From assembly GCF_902635505.1 (NCBI RefSeq), contig NC_045426.1:563419818-563483817 (forward strand): a DNA stretch of 64,000 nucleotides, written 5' to 3'. This document shows, one piece after another, positions 22,351 through 35,241 of this stretch. Below the pieces are notes generated by a model. That model searched no databases and had not been told where the DNA came from. It saw only the letters and a list, made by a program, of their open reading frames with translations. Positions within the stretch are counted from its first letter, which is position 1; each line of letters begins with the position of its first letter. The translations under genes were made by a program, and so were the position numbers. Source of the DNA: Sarcophilus harrisii (lineage: Eukaryota; Chordata; Mammalia; Dasyuromorphia; Dasyuridae).

Positions 22351-24807
22351 TCCAGTTCTCCTTTTTGGCTTGCTTGCTCCCATTTAAGCTTCTTTTTTCA
22401 TTATACTTTCTAAGGAAAAAGTGGTATTGAACCCATTGTGCTGTTTTCTCATTGTATCAGGCTTTATCTTTAGCGGGAATGTCTCTTCTTGATATCAAAA
22501 CATATGTAAATAATACAAAATAATCAAACTAGGAGTGGAAATAAGTTGATCCAAGCTAATCCAAATGTGCCAGATATTATAATATATGGTTTAATCTCCA
22601 GTTACAACTATTCCTAAAAAATTCAAAGAGTACAAGATATGCATATGTCATTTTATTTTTTTATATAAATGCAGGCATTCTAGTATTTGTTTGTCTGGTG
22701 AATAAAACTAAAAGTCATGTTACTAGCTAGCTAGCCCATCTAGGGATATCAGAGAAATTTGTTTTTAAAGGGACACTGCCAATAATTTGAATCCAACACA
22801 ACCTATCTTTAATATTAATATAATCTGCTAGAGAAAGTTCTCTGAGTTTTAAAAATCTACTTGGAAAATTTCTGGTTGAGTGAGAGAAAAATTAAAATTT
22901 AAAATTCAGTTTTTATGACATCAAAAGCAAACTGTCAACACCATATGTTGACTGAACTCCATACAATTAGTAAGGATATATAAATATCAACAGGAAAGTT
23001 GGTGTACAGACTAAAGAAAAAAAGAAACTGGTTATTTTGATACAGTAAAAAATATATATATAATTGGAAGGAGAGAGAGAATCTAGATTTGCCAATACTG
23101 AGGAGGCATGAAATTGAATAGAAAAGAAATTTAATTTTTTTTCATTCAAAAGACACAAGATTGATAGAAAAGAAATTTGATTTTTCAAACTTCAGCTTCT
23201 TTAAAGGAGGAAATGTTATTTTTAATGTATTAACATTGACTTTTAAAGTATTCTGATGGATCAAATCAATCTTGCAGGAATGAGTCTGAGTTTGTTCCAG
23301 AAAAAACAGTATTCATCTCTGACAGTGATGTTTACTAGAAAACTAACCTACTTCCACAGACTGTAGACAATGTGACTGATACTAAACAAAATATATGTGT
23401 GTGTTTGCCTTGATGTTAGCTGGGAGGAGCCCCATTTGTTTTCCTATTATGTAAAAATCTACAGGTCTCTTGCCAAAACACTTTCCCAGTGACACGTCTG
23501 TCTGCCTTTGGGCTCCTTCTTCACTAAAACAACTACACCTAACAAATAATCTTTGATAGCAAATATTCATCAAGGCAAACAAAGAAAACACCTTAGATGC
23601 ATCTTTTAAGATGGCATCAGGACTAAGTTTATAAAATTATATCACATAAGGAAATCAGTTCAGTGCTCCTCCTAGTAGCAAAGTTCCCAGAAAACCGACA
23701 TTTCTAGCTACCTACTCCTTTCTAAAAGAAAGGATTTTTTTTCATATACTCAGTTAACTGTCCTCTCTGAAGCAGTTCAGTATGTATATATATACACACA
23801 TATATCCACATATGTAAATATATACATATATGTGGACACATGTATATTTAGAATAAGTTGAATATTTTATAAGAGAAGGAATCTATAAAGGCCAAATCTT
23901 ATTATATATAAGTACATACCCTTACAAAACAGATACTACTTCTGAAGATATTGACTCCTCATAAAAATGCAATTTAACCCACTCTAATCCTTGGAATAAT
24001 TCATGGTAGCGGTACCTCAGTCTTGAAGTTACAATTAAAAGGGGAGGACATAGGCTGGGGGGGCTGATGAGGAAAGTCTTTGACCATTTCAATGGGAATA
24101 GTTGCTTCCAGAATAATGGTGGGGGAAAGTTAGCAAGGTAGGAGAAAGAGCTGATCCTGGGTGATAGACCACTGTGAATGCAAAAATGGTTAGTGAAATC
24201 GTTTCCTTTTCCCATCTGTTCAGGAAGGACGTCAGAAAAGTAGACTAAACACCAGCCTGGGTTTCAGAATTACATGGGGTTGTATGTCTGTCTGTGTGTG
24301 CGAATGAACGCAACTTTACAGTAGCAGCGGTTAACACTTGAAAGGGCCTTCCTCCACATGTTCCGCAGTGCTGTGATGAAAGATAAAGGGTCAGGGGAAA
24401 GGGAAGCAGCAGAGAGCTGGCTTTATAGGTCAAATGAGCTATTCATAAAGAGAAGCACAATGGTTGTGTAGACTCAGAAAAGTCCCAGGCTGTAAGCCAG
24501 AGGAGGTTCTGGGCAAATAGTTGAGGCTCAATGTTTAGGGGCTATACCCTGCTAGCATCCCCATCTAGCTTTCCTAGTAGCTCTCTAGAGGAGGTCATGA
24601 GGAATTCCCAGTAGGGAAAAAAAGTCCCTTAACACATTCTAATCACTGATAATCCTTCCATCTTGCCCTGCCCCTTCTTCTTTCTCCCAAGAACAAGGAT
24701 TAGAACCATTGCCAATTTTTCCACTCCTTCCTTCTCCTTGTCTACTACTCTCTTTATTCCTTTTTTCCCTCTCCTCCTCTCTCCTTTCTTTTTCCTTGGA
24801 AGTACAC
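22351..24807. other. Intergenic DNA, nothing recognised
   Basis: AT-rich to 23900, with an imperfect hairpin (23805-23836) in a TA/CA-rich patch. 24620-24800 is pyrimidine-rich. No gene or clear repeat. Confidence 0.3.
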
Positions 24808-24935
24808 AGGATTTGACCATTTACTAGCTGTGTGAATCTTACACAGGTCACTTTTCTTTTCTAGACCTCAGTTTCTTTATCTGTAAAATTAGACTTTTAA
24901 ACAGAGTCTTTCCCACCTTTCTCTCTAAGATCTTA
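24808..24935 (+). repeat. MIR SINE fragment
   Basis: ACCATTTACTAGCTGTGTGAATC, GACCTCAGTTTCTTTATCTG, TAAAATTAGACTTTTAAACAG. Confidence 0.65.
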
Positions 24936-25324
24936 TGAGCCTTCTCTTTCCCTCTCCCTCTTTTCTTCTTTTCTCCATTTCAAGGAAAAATTCCAAGTGT
25001 GCCTGCAGGCCCTGAAGAAGGGTGGGGGAAGCCCTACTCTTACCCTAGTCCAAAAGGTTTAGTATACGATGGCCCATGAAGCCCCCACCCTTGACAGGAA
25101 ATCCAGTGACTGGAGAGGTAAAAGCCTCCAGATGACAATTTCCTTTTCTTTCCCAGTAGACAGAACTGTCTGAATCCTGTATAACCCCTATGCTCAAGAC
25201 AGAGGCTAAGGCTGGCCTTATGCGAATTGTTTCTTCCTTATTCTATGTACCTCTTTATTCCAGATCTGAGAAAGAAATAATATAAGAAATGGGTTGAGGA
25301 AAAGGGGTCCTCATGACCTCTTGA

Positions 25325-25500
25325 GAACACAGTCCATAGAATTCCTTAGACCTGAGTACATTTAATCCAATCCTCTTACTTTATAAGGAAATTGAGACCC
25401 AGAGAATTTACGTGACTTGAAAGAGATCATACAATGAAGTGGCAGAACAGGGATTACATGGAACCTTTGACACTCAATTCTAAATCCAGAGTACAATACA
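25325..25500 (-). repeat. MIR SINE
   Basis: Reverse-oriented: CTTACTTTATAAGGAAATTGAG, CCAGAGAATTTACGTGACTTG, AAGTGGCAGAACAGGGATTA. Confidence 0.65.
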
Positions 25501-25792
25501 AACCTTTAGGTTTGGTGCCTTAAAAGTCACTAGGCACACAAGAATTTCCAAGATTATGGGGAATCCCAACCTTTTGCTGAACCCATATTACTCCAAATAC
25601 CATTCCTGCTGGAGCGCTATGCTCATGCATCACACACAATCCTAGAATCACATTGTGATTTCAGAGAGTTCACTGAAACAAATCAACAACCCTTTTAACT
25701 CTCCCTGTTACAAGGTCCTCAAGAATAGACTTTCTTTTTGCCTTTCTTTGTACCCTCCCAGCATTTAGCACAGTGCCTTTAACACTTTATAC

Positions 25793-26207
25793 CAGTGGTT
25801 CTCAAACTTTTGTTTTCAGTATCTTTATCCTATTAAAAATTATTGAGGCTCTCTCCACAGCGTTTTTGTTTATCTGGGTTATATTTATAGACATTTACCA
25901 TATTGGAAATAAAAACTATTTTTGAATTTGTATACTCTCTAAAAGGGTTTCAGAGATCCCCAGGATTCTCTAAACCAGTGGTTCTCAAACCTTTGTTCTC
26001 AGTATCTTGATATTGTTAACAAAAACTATCGAGAATCTGTTCAAAGAGTTTTTGTTCACATGAGTTATATTTATAGCTATTTACTGTATTAGAAATAAAA
26101 AATAATTTTGAATTTGTAGACCCTCTGAAAGGGTTTCAGAGACCCCAACAATTCTTTGGACTACACTTTGAGGACCACTACTCTAGACCATACTTTGAGA
26201 ACCATTG
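25793..26207 (+). mobile_element. Outer hAT (Charlie/MER1-like) non-autonomous transposon
   Basis: Left terminal repeat CAGTGGTTCTCAAA at 25793 and right terminal TTTGAGAACCATTG ending at 26207 are inverted copies. The 8-bp target duplication is CTTTATAC (25785-25792) against CTTTATAT (26208-26215), 7 of 8 alike. Internal words (AAAATTATTGAGG, GGGTTATATTTATAG, AAAGGGTTTCAGAGATCCCC) match the MER1/Charlie type. It is itself interrupted by a second copy at 25976-26180. No transposase is present. Confidence 0.8.
25976..26180 (+). mobile_element. Inner hAT (Charlie/MER1-like) element nested in the outer copy
   Basis: Terminal repeats CAGTGGTTCTCAAA (25976) and TTTGAGGACCACTA (ending 26180). The 8-bp target duplication CTCTAAAC (25968-25975) against CTCTAGAC (26181-26188) lies inside the outer element. 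Same orientation and family as the outer copy, about 205 bp, internally deleted. Confidence 0.8.
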
Positions 26208-26250
26208 CTTTATATTTTAAGCTTTATACTTATTGACTGACTTCCACTCT

Positions 26251-28259
26251 ACTCATTCCCTAGGAAACAGACTAGAATTGAACATAGAAGGTTTTCAAAA
26301 ATCCTATCTTGCTTCTAACAATCTAAATGATATGAAGTAAGTCAATTGATATTTCTGGTCTTAGATGTAAAATTAAGGCTTGATTAAAACAATTTATAAC
26401 GTTTCTTTGAATCCTAAAACTCTCTGAGTGTCTAAAAACTCCTTAGTTCTATCCATTAGTTCTATCAAGACCTATACTGCTGAGTAACAGGTTTGCTTCT
26501 ACTACCCTGTCTTTGGAATCTTCTTCATCTCAAGTTTAATGAATAGTACTAAGACTAAAGATTCCACTGCTACTTTTCTCCTCACTACAAATTCACCTTT
26601 GTAGTGCAGTCCTGTCCTAGGTGGATTTTGACCTCTTTCTTCAAAAGAGGAGAATATGAGGTAGCAAAACATGAAGGAAAGGAAGCAGAAAGATGTTGGA
26701 AGCTTATAGGGTATTTCTGTTGCTTGAGGGCAATGTGAAAAGAGTTACCCTTTGAATTATGAAGGTGTCCTATGCAATTATTCCCCTAATGCTAAAAAGT
26801 TTCATCCTTTTTTTTTTTTCCACACACAAAAAAGAAGAAAAACATTTCTAGTATATTAGACTTAAATCTCATCTTTCAGTGCTAGGAACAATTTCTGTCT
26901 TCCATCTTTAAACTAACAGGAAAGAGCAAGTATGGATTGGATAATTTTATAGTGATATAACCTAGATAGATACTCCCAATGTCCCTTTACAGCCTGGAGA
27001 GTTTTCTTTAGGGAAATTAAATAAGTGAAACTTCTGGGAAAGGGAGTCTGAAATAGCCTTCAAGAACAACTATTTTCAAACATGAATATTCCTGAGGGTC
27101 TACTAGAGATGCTGTACACAGCATGGGCTGCTTTTGTGACTTCATATATGTAGAAAATGCAATTTCCTAAGAACACAGCATGTTTTCATGGGTGTATATA
27201 CTGTCTCTTCCTCACATACATGAAGAAAGGCTTGTAGGTATGCAGAAAACTTGGCAAGTATGAATGTCTTTAATTCTATTATTATTTATACACTCAAGAG
27301 ACATGTTTTATCTAGATAAGGATTCTCTAGTGCTTTTCAGAACTGTTAGAATGTATTTCTATGTGTGAACATGGCTCAATGTGGCATAATATAATATATA
27401 ACACATATGATAATGTGTGTTGAAAATTAAGGTAATTTAGTAAATAAACTTATGGTTTATTAGTCCTCTATTTGGAGCTTTGGGAATAAAGATGCGCCAT
27501 GATGCTTTAAAATAAGCAAAAAATATTTTGTAATCCCATCTGGGCCCTGGATTTGTTTTGCAGCATAAAGACCTCAGTGACCTTAATTGTAAGTACTGTT
27601 TCTTGGTTAAAATGTGCTCTTAATTCTTTTCTGAATCCTGATCAACTTTGGGCCTCAAACAATCCTGGAGCTCTGAGTAGTGTGGAGTATTAGTTACATG
27701 CTGCCAAACAAGTGCTTCCTTTCCTAGCTTAAAAATTTGCTCCTACTTACTTTTGTTGAGTGCCTCTTGCTCTAGTTTATTTTCTGGGGAAAGGAGGGAG
27801 GCCCCCAGTTGGCCTTCCCACTGCCATAAGTAAATAGTTTATCTTTTCTCATATCTTCTCTTCCAAACTAAATAGTGTTAATCCAAATGCATACCTCCGT
27901 ATGTGCCAGTGTCTAGCTTTTTGTATGTGTCTATGATGTATGTAAATATTGACAGGAGTCTCTTGGTGTGTAAATATGTAGGTGTGCAGAAGTCTGTGTT
28001 TGCATATATGGGACTCTGAAGGTGTGTAATTGTGTGGGGGTGTGAGACCGCCACTAGAAACACTAATCATTGCCACTCATTAGACTCGTTTTGTAGAATT
28101 TCTACAGTTTGGGTGTAATTAAGAGGAAAGAGTGGTTCAGAAACAGAAGTAAAATTTCCTGAAAACCAGCACTCCGCATCTGTAACTTTTATTGGCAGAC
28201 CTGGCAGCCAATAAATGCATTCCCTGGCATCTTCCAGAATGGCAGTTCTTTTGATGAAG
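26251..28259. other. Intergenic DNA, nothing recognised
   Basis: AT-rich, no clear repeats or coding signal. 26640-27600 is repeat-free. 27900-28030 is rich in TGTGTATG-like words on the + strand. Confidence 0.3.
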
Positions 28260-29180
28260 TTGCTTTGCTCTTAAGGTACAGATCCAGTGACGGGGCGGGG
28301 ATGAAACCGCCCCGAACCCACTATCCTTTCGGGCCGAATGGAAGAGGGATGGAAAGCTGGGACAGGGTAGCGTTGTGCTCCCCAAGACGGCTCTACTCCC
28401 CAGTCAGCTTCTGCCTACGAAACAGGGCAGTTCTTGCTTTGTGACTACCGAGACCCAGTCTGCATCCCTATTCTTGGGGAAGAAAGCAGGGGAAGGTGGG
28501 ATTTGTAGGTGTCGAGGACGAGGGGTAGGAGGTGGGAGCTCCTTTGGGATCATTCGCAGCCCAAAAAATCCTTGGAAGAGACCTTAGAAATCTCTGGGAA
28601 GGCAGGATGCTCTAGGAAGGCAGTAGTGGAGCACTCTGTCCAGGAGGGGGAGCTCGAAGCACACGGAGAGCTGGCTGCTGAGGCTCTGGAAATACCCACG
28701 GCTCGGAAAAGAACAGCGCGGGAGGCCCCGGTAAATCCTCCGGGCCTGCGCTCCCCCACCCAGTCCACCAAACCCTAGCTTTGACCCCAAGAAGAGCCTT
28801 TTAGGTCATGTGGGGAGAGGAGAACGCTCTTCTCCGCCTCGCTTCTGTCTCCTCGAGGACGGGTGTGAAGAGAGCGAGGGGCCCCCGGGATGCTCCCGCT
28901 GGCTCCGGGAGACGCGCATCTTCCAGCCGGGGCACGAGGCGGATTCCGAGAATCCCTGCCACTAACGATGGAAAGGGATAGGAGAATCAGGTTCTCCACG
29001 GAATAAGAGGAGAGGGGCAAGGTCGTCCCGGGGGCAGACATCGATCTTCACCGACTCTCCTTCTCCAAGGGCTTCTGTGAGCCCCGAGAAGCGGCCCTGC
29101 ACAGCTCCTGGCACAGAGTAGATGCTTAATGAACACTCGGTGACCGACTGCCCCGTGCCATTGGGGGATAAGGAAGGAAG
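28260..29180. promoter_or_regulatory. Second CpG-rich block, candidate upstream promoter/enhancer
   Basis: About 0.9 kb clearly richer in GC and CpG than its surroundings, 6-7 kb before the FOXC1 promoter. It contains GGGGCGGGG at 28292-28300 as part of an 8-bp inverted repeat (CGGGGCGG at 28291-28298, CCGCCCCG at 28307-28314). No protein is recognisable in the several overlapping open frames. It may be the start of a non-coding upstream transcript (human FOXC1 has one, FOXCUT) or a regulatory element. Confidence 0.45.
29098..29150 (+). repeat. L2 LINE 3'-end scrap
   Basis: CTCCTGGCACAGAGTAGATGC followed by TTAATGAACACTCGGTGACCGA resembles the extreme L2 3' end. Confidence 0.5.
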
Positions 29181-30329
29181 CTCTCCTCACTTCCAGAGAA
29201 TCTGTTCCATTCTTATCTCAGCCTCTAGTAGGAAAGAGAAGGGAGGATGTAGCCAGGTTAAGAAATAGTATTCGTGGAAAAACAAGCTTAATGTCCCGCC
29301 ATGGCCCTGAGGTACAAGGGATGTTTCTTAACTTAGAAATTAGGCTCAAAGGAGAATTCCTTCACCTCCAGCGGTGGCTTTCTTTTGCAAAGGACGCAGG
29401 GGGATGTGCAGTGAAGAGATGAGCAATAATCACCAAGAACTAAATCCGAGTTTGGTTACCGGACCAAAGACTTGTCCCGAGAGTTCTGGGACTACATGTA
29501 GGTTGGATATAATGCCTCTTTAAACACCAACTGTTTTTGGACTTAACGGCTAGGAACCAGATTCGTTCTAACGTCAAGAAGACACATCCAAATAGCCCTC
29601 TGAACAGCCCCCCCCTTACTACTATTCTCATTACCACCACCTTCCTTTCACAACTACACCTCCCTCTTCCCAGTATCCCTAGGTCTTTGGAATGATGTGA
29701 TGGAGATACCTCCGTATTTGATATTGACCCTCTCTGGCCTTCACTTTTTCTAACACTGGGTCTGGTTAGAGGCAAAATAATGAGAGGGAAAAGAGGTCAG
29801 TCGCATAAAATGGATAGAGAACAATTTCCAAGAGAAGGAAATATAGAGTCCTAATCAATCAGATTCTTTCCCTTCTTCCTTTTAGTTGTCTTAAAGCATT
29901 AAAAAAAAAAAAAAAAAAAAAAAAGCCAATTTCTGGTTTCCATACCTTCCGCCTTCATTTGTTGCCAAATGTAAAGGTTAGGGGAAAAAAAAAAAAGATT
30001 CAGTTCAGTTATTTCCAGAGACCACTCCTCACCTCCCTTTGAGTCCGGCTCTTTCGAGCTTCTCCCAATAATTCGCAGGAATCAGGTACCCGTCCTGGAA
30101 AGGTCGGGGTATGGAGGAGGATTAAGGAGTAAAGGATCGGGCTTCGAGATCCAGAACGCAGCCAGCAGGTGAGATGGCAGAAACCCCAGTGATAGCAACG
30201 TAAAATCGGGAGAGGAGGGAGAGAGGGAGGAAGGAAAAGTCCCACATTCCCCGTGACTATTTGTTGGCCCTCTCCTTTGCAAGGAATTAGTGGAACCCTA
30301 ACATCTTGGGAATTGAGAGGATGAAATTA
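29181..30329. other. Intergenic DNA, nothing recognised
   Basis: A 24-A run near 29900-29923 and a second A run near 29983-29995. Minus-strand open frames at 29440-29775 and 30009-30282 show no family features. Confidence 0.3.
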
Positions 30330-31090
30330 AATCATTTTTTCTAATGGATAGTTAAGCGGGAAGTTATCCGATTAATTCGAAGATGTAGACAGCCATTCCG
30401 GTTCTTTCATTACCTGAACAAACAAACAAAGCTTTCCCTCCTAGTTCACAAAGAATTTGAGGGGGGAAGGGGGAGGACTTAAATTATTTAGATAATAGGG
30501 TCAAATTTTCAGCGCTATGTGCAAACAGACTCAATTCGGAAAGCTACCCCATTAATAGATGAGAAAGAAGTCAATCCAATTTAATTTACAGAACTGTTAC
30601 TGTCTTACAACCTTTCCCATTTACAAGCTCAGCACAAATGCCTTTTTCCAAATCATGAAAAATATGAAACTATCTGTTAAACTGATGATTAAATAACGAA
30701 AGGAATCACGGGGAGGGACCAAAATAAAATAGTTAAGTGGGAGGACAGCTTTCCCTACCCTTTAGGTTCTTGTATTTAAATGTAAAAATTAATGAAAAAC
30801 TGACATTAATAATCCCGATAATTAAAGCCCAAAAATCACTTTTGTAATTCAACAATCTATTTATTTTCAAGCTGACAGTGGTCATTTAAATTTTACCCGG
30901 ATAATTATCTTAATTCTTTATTTTGTTTCTCTACTTTTCCTTGCTTGTGCAAATGCGCTTTCACAGACATCATGCCATTTTTATGTGATATCACCAACCC
31001 AAGGTCACAATGCATTAAAAAAGAAAAGCTCGTTTCCATTCTCTCTTAAACTTGCTTTTCTTGTTTCTCCGACTACAATTGAACCCGTGC
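30330..31090. promoter_or_regulatory. Candidate conserved regulatory DNA upstream of FOXC1
   Basis: Repeat-free, AT-rich and dense in homeodomain-type words: ATTAATTC (30372), AATTATTTAG (30483), TTAATAATCCCGATAATTAAAG (about 30805-30828, split by drift), GGATAATTATC (30899-30909). Conservation itself cannot be seen here; this is an inference from texture. Confidence 0.3.
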
Positions 31091-31839
31091 ACAACTTTTG
31101 AATGCCCCCTGCAAAAGCTCCAGACAGTGAGATTTTCGAAGAGGACAGGCAGCAGAACCTACCCCTTTGGCAAAAACTGACAGATCTAAGAAATAACGAG
31201 TGCTTGGACTGCTCTTTGAGAACCGGAGGGAGATGGATGAAAAGCTACAGGTGGAAGAAGGAGAAGGTGGGGGTGGGATGGAAGGGAAAATCGAGGAATT
31301 AAAAGGAGAGTTTGGACTGCTTGGATGTTGGAAGAATGGGAAGAGTTATAAATTCTACATCTCTGAGAAAGAAGAAAAATCTATTGTACATTGAGTGAAA
31401 CCCTCAGGTAGGATTTAATCAATTCAGTAGTTGTTGCACTCTGCAAATCCTCTAACTCCATTCCTAACTTCCTGACCTTGACTTTAGAGAGACCTCCTTC
31501 TTCCCTCTCCCTCCTATTCGCAAGATATCATGCTGATATCACAGCATGAGTTTTCAAACCTGATAATTTCCTAGAATGCAATTTCCATGTGCTTTTCTGT
31601 GTAATTCTTGTTGTATTCCATAAGCTTTATTCCCAAGCTAAGGGGGGATTCTTCAGAAGGCCTTGTTTTTTAAAATGGGCGTGATCTCACCATCTCACCA
31701 AGTCCTCTTCTGCTCCCTGCTTCTTTCTAGATCTGATACTTGTTTTGGCTTCTCTTCTACTTGCCTGAAGGGGAGAAAGGGAGGGGAATAGGACATTTCA
31801 TTTCTGTGCAAGACAGAGTTGCAGCCTATTGAGCAAAGA
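31091..31839. other. Intergenic DNA, nothing recognised
   Basis: Includes two short overlapping open frames (31102-31394) without family resemblance. A GATATC-GATATC direct pair occurs near 31526-31541. Confidence 0.3.
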
Positions 31840-31950
31840 TCCTTGATGTAGATCTGGAAGGAACCTTGGGGACCAAACCCTCTCATTTTACAAATGAGGA
31901 AATTGAGGCCCATGGAGGTTCCAGAGAAAGTTCAGAAATAGCCTGGTAAC
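31840..31950 (-). repeat. MIR SINE fragment
   Basis: Reverse-oriented: GATCTGGAAGGAACCTTGGGG, CTCATTTTACAAATGAGGAA, ATTGAGGCCCATGGAGGTT. Confidence 0.65.
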
Positions 31951-34900
31951 TTATGTTTGGGCTTAAAAGATTTTCCTCACATCTGTGAAGTATCAGAAAA
32001 GAAGCTGAAATGTTGTTTCCTGCAAGGCGATTTTTGCCAGTCCAGAACAATGTGTTCAATGGGGGTGGGGGTAATGTTAAGAAATGAGTCTGAGCAGCTC
32101 AGTAAGGCAGTATACCATACAGAATACCATTAAAACTAGCTTTTCACTCTGGGAATATTGCCTCTGACTCAATATTCATAATAGATAATAAATAAATATA
32201 AATAAATCAATGAACAAGCAAAAAGTCTGAAATACAATCAAGTCATTTTACTGGCACATGTTTCTGAATAAGCATATAAAACACAAATACAAATTACTTT
32301 TCCTGGAGGGGATCCAGAGCTAAACCAGTGGAAAGTTGATCTTGGTAAAAGTCGTTTCTCTATCCCCACTCCCCTTCTCTTTCCTCCCCTCCCCAAAAAT
32401 CTAACCTTGTTTGGATGCCAGTTAATTTCACAATGGCAACTTTTATACCTGAACTAGAGAAACAAGAATGACTCTCCTTTGAGATATACAGTCTAGATCA
32501 CATGCATTATGAACTGTCAATTTAGGGAACAAGGAGGAATGGCGAAGGAGGAAAGGGGAGACAGAGAGAGAGAGAGAGACAGAGAGACACAGAGATAGAG
32601 ACACAAAGAGACAGACAGAGAAACACAGAGAGAGACAGACACAAAAAGATAGAGATAGAGGCAGAGAACAATACTGTATTGCAAAATCAAGGGACCTCTC
32701 TGCGTTTCCCCCATTAACAAAAACAAAAGAATCTCTATCAGGGCACTGTACTTAATGCCGCTTGCACTGGATGCAGTTTAAAGCTATACTCCACCAAAGG
32801 TAGGAGTTCAATGGACATTTACTTGGTTGTCAGAAAAACTGAAAGAAGAGATATGCAAATAAAAAGCAATGTAAAAAATAATAGAATTAAATGAGCACAT
32901 GGAGTAGGACAGCTATGAGATTTGAACACAAAATAGCCTAAGAATACGGATATCTTAGCTCAGCAAAACTTTTAATTCCTGAGAACCAGGAGATATTAAG
33001 TCCATTAATTTTGACTCCATTATTTCTCCCAACTTATCTATAAAATGTCCATCAAGAGACTACAAGTCCCAGGGAACATCAAGTGAGACAATAGTTTTTC
33101 AACACTTTGATTCCCAAGCTAGGAATACTTAAAAAAAAAAAAAAATCTCCTCCCCTCCCCAATTCTTGGAGTATTTTTTTTTTTTTGTTATCGGGGATTA
33201 TTAAATATTTTCATCTGAAATGGGATGAATTTTTTTGTCCTTTAAAATATATGTTAAACAACAAGCCATCTTCCTCTTTCTTCTTCCTTGAATAACCAAG
33301 AATACATACATTCAGTTTGCCCACTGAAGCTTTAGCAAAGATTTCAGTACCGAGTGAGAAAGTGAGAGAGTAGTAAAGCCAAAAGGCTCTACCAACACAT
33401 CTGGTGTCAAAGCTGGTCAGAAATTCAGAGATGGAAAGAAGTGAAGTGTGAAATGCATCACACACTTTTCCTTCACAAGTTCTCAAATTTTGTCACTATC
33501 CCTTAGTAAAGCAAAACAAAAGGTATTGTTTAATTTCCACAGACATTTGTGTTGTTGAAATTCAAAATCATATGGTGAGCTTAGCTTTGCAGATTCTTTT
33601 TCCTTCTCCTCCTTACTCCTCCTTTTTCTTCCTCCTCCTCCTCTTCTTCTTCTCCTTCCCTTTCTTCCTCATTTATCTGTTTCACTCTTGCTCAAACGTT
33701 CTCATTCCTTTTAGCTTTCTTTCCTTGATATTTTTTCTTTCCGTGTTTAAAAGATAATGTATGTTGCCCCAAATACCAAAATCCAAGTAGCTTTCCCAGT
33801 GTGACTTCACCATACTTACAAATTTTTCCAAAAGGAAAAAATACTTCACAACTTATTCTGGTCCTGTATCATCTAGTTATTTAATCACTGTGGAAGTATT
33901 GTTCTAAATATTCCACTAAAAGAAACTATTGTTTCTGAAACTCCAGCAGGGCAGGCACGTGTGGAAATGAAAATTGTTCAGAAGAACCGTTAAATACTTT
34001 TGGACATATTTATTTGCTTGTCATCACACCTGCTAATACCACCGAGACATCATTTGAAGAAAAATGTTCCCTTTGGGGGAAAGGGAAAGAGATAGAAATA
34101 GATGAGCTTGGAATGACTGGATAAAGATGAGAGAGAGTTAAGCAAGCCAGTAAAACTTACCTGAACAAGCAAGTTAAAGGCTAATACAAAGAAAACAGTA
34201 TTATTGTATTTATAAACAGCTCAGCTACCTGACACAATCTGACAGACTAACAAAGGAAAGCCATAGTAGCTGATTCGTAAAGGTGGGGGGCGGGGGCGGA
34301 GAAGGAAGACTTGTCAAAAGCTTTGTGAAAAAGGACGAATGGAATCCCTTTAAGAAACTTTTGGTTATGCAGCAGCTTTCCCAGTTCAACATACCTTTTA
34401 CGCCCTTCCCATTTTATTTACCCCTTTAATACTGACCAGAGTGAAGAGCTGAGGGGTGGAGGGATTAAAAGATGGAGGGAGTAATAACTCTTTCCTTTCC
34501 GTTGAGGACACGGATTTATCTACGATTGTGTCCTTTGCTTTCAAGTAGCTTGTTACCAAGTTCAGGATAATTTGAAGCCGTGTGAGTGTAGTATATAGAT
34601 ATCTATTGAACGTACAAAGTAGAACGTGGGAGGAGAGGAAGGAAGGGAGAATGGACTGAGAGTGTGCATGTGTAAACTGAAAATCCATTTACGTGTAAAC
34701 AGGTATGAGAATCACAGTACATGTGTAGGGGACAGGAAGGGATGCATTTAAAGATACATGAGCATTGCAAGACAGAAGATATGAGTACAAATAAAACAAT
34801 GGAAAGGAAGTTTCCATTGAGGATGTTTGAAAAAGTAGACTGGGGAAAATATTTGCGTGGGGACAGAAAGGGGCCCTGCGTGAAATGCACAATTGAATAC

Positions 34901-35152
34901 TGTGGATAAGTAAGGATGGGCATGTGTTTATAGGGATATGTGCGTGACTTTGTAGGGCAGAACAGAGACTAAAGAAATATATATCTGGAAAGGAAGCGTA
35001 AAAAGTTAGTGTGTTGTTTTTGCCTATGAATATGTGGCATGGATGTATGTGCACAGGACTAGGATTGTGAGGGGAAGAAAGTAAGTGGATGAGTGTGTGT
35101 GGTCAGTCTCAGCGCAGTAATTCTTGCTCCCGCTAACACCGCCTCTGAATAT
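31951..35152. other. Intergenic DNA before FOXC1, no gene seen
   Basis: Mostly unique sequence with a GA/GACA tract (32530-32667), A and T runs (33130-33186), a pyrimidine tract (33590-33670) and TGTATG-rich stretches at 34580-35100. 33780-34230 is repeat-free. No exon is recognised. Confidence 0.35.
32530..32667 (+). repeat. Polypurine (GA/GACA)n tract
   Basis: GAGA and GACA units over about 140 nt, the same type as 15580-16147. Confidence 0.85.
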
Positions 35153-35191
35153 TGTGTGTATGTATGTGTGTGTGTGCGCGCGCGCGCGTGC
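35153..35191 (+). repeat. Alternating purine-pyrimidine run (TG)n(CG)n, Z-DNA type
   Basis: Thirty-nine nt of strict pyrimidine-purine alternation: TG/TA units then six CG steps. It lies about 50 bp before the CCAAT box of FOXC1. Confidence 0.85.
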
Positions 35192-35241
35192 TAACTCCTC
35201 TTGCCCCCTCCCTTCTCATTCAGAGGCGGTTCTTACCTTCC

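Larger units (their letters stand above)
25710..26250 (+). repeat. L2 LINE 3' end, split by hAT insertion
   Basis: Left part GCATTTAGCACAGTGCCTTTAA (25761-25782) and right part TAAGCTTTATACTTATTGACTGA (26218-26240) together look like the L2 3' end. The hAT element between them carries its own 8-bp target duplication, so the L2 fragment was the older target. Confidence 0.6.
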
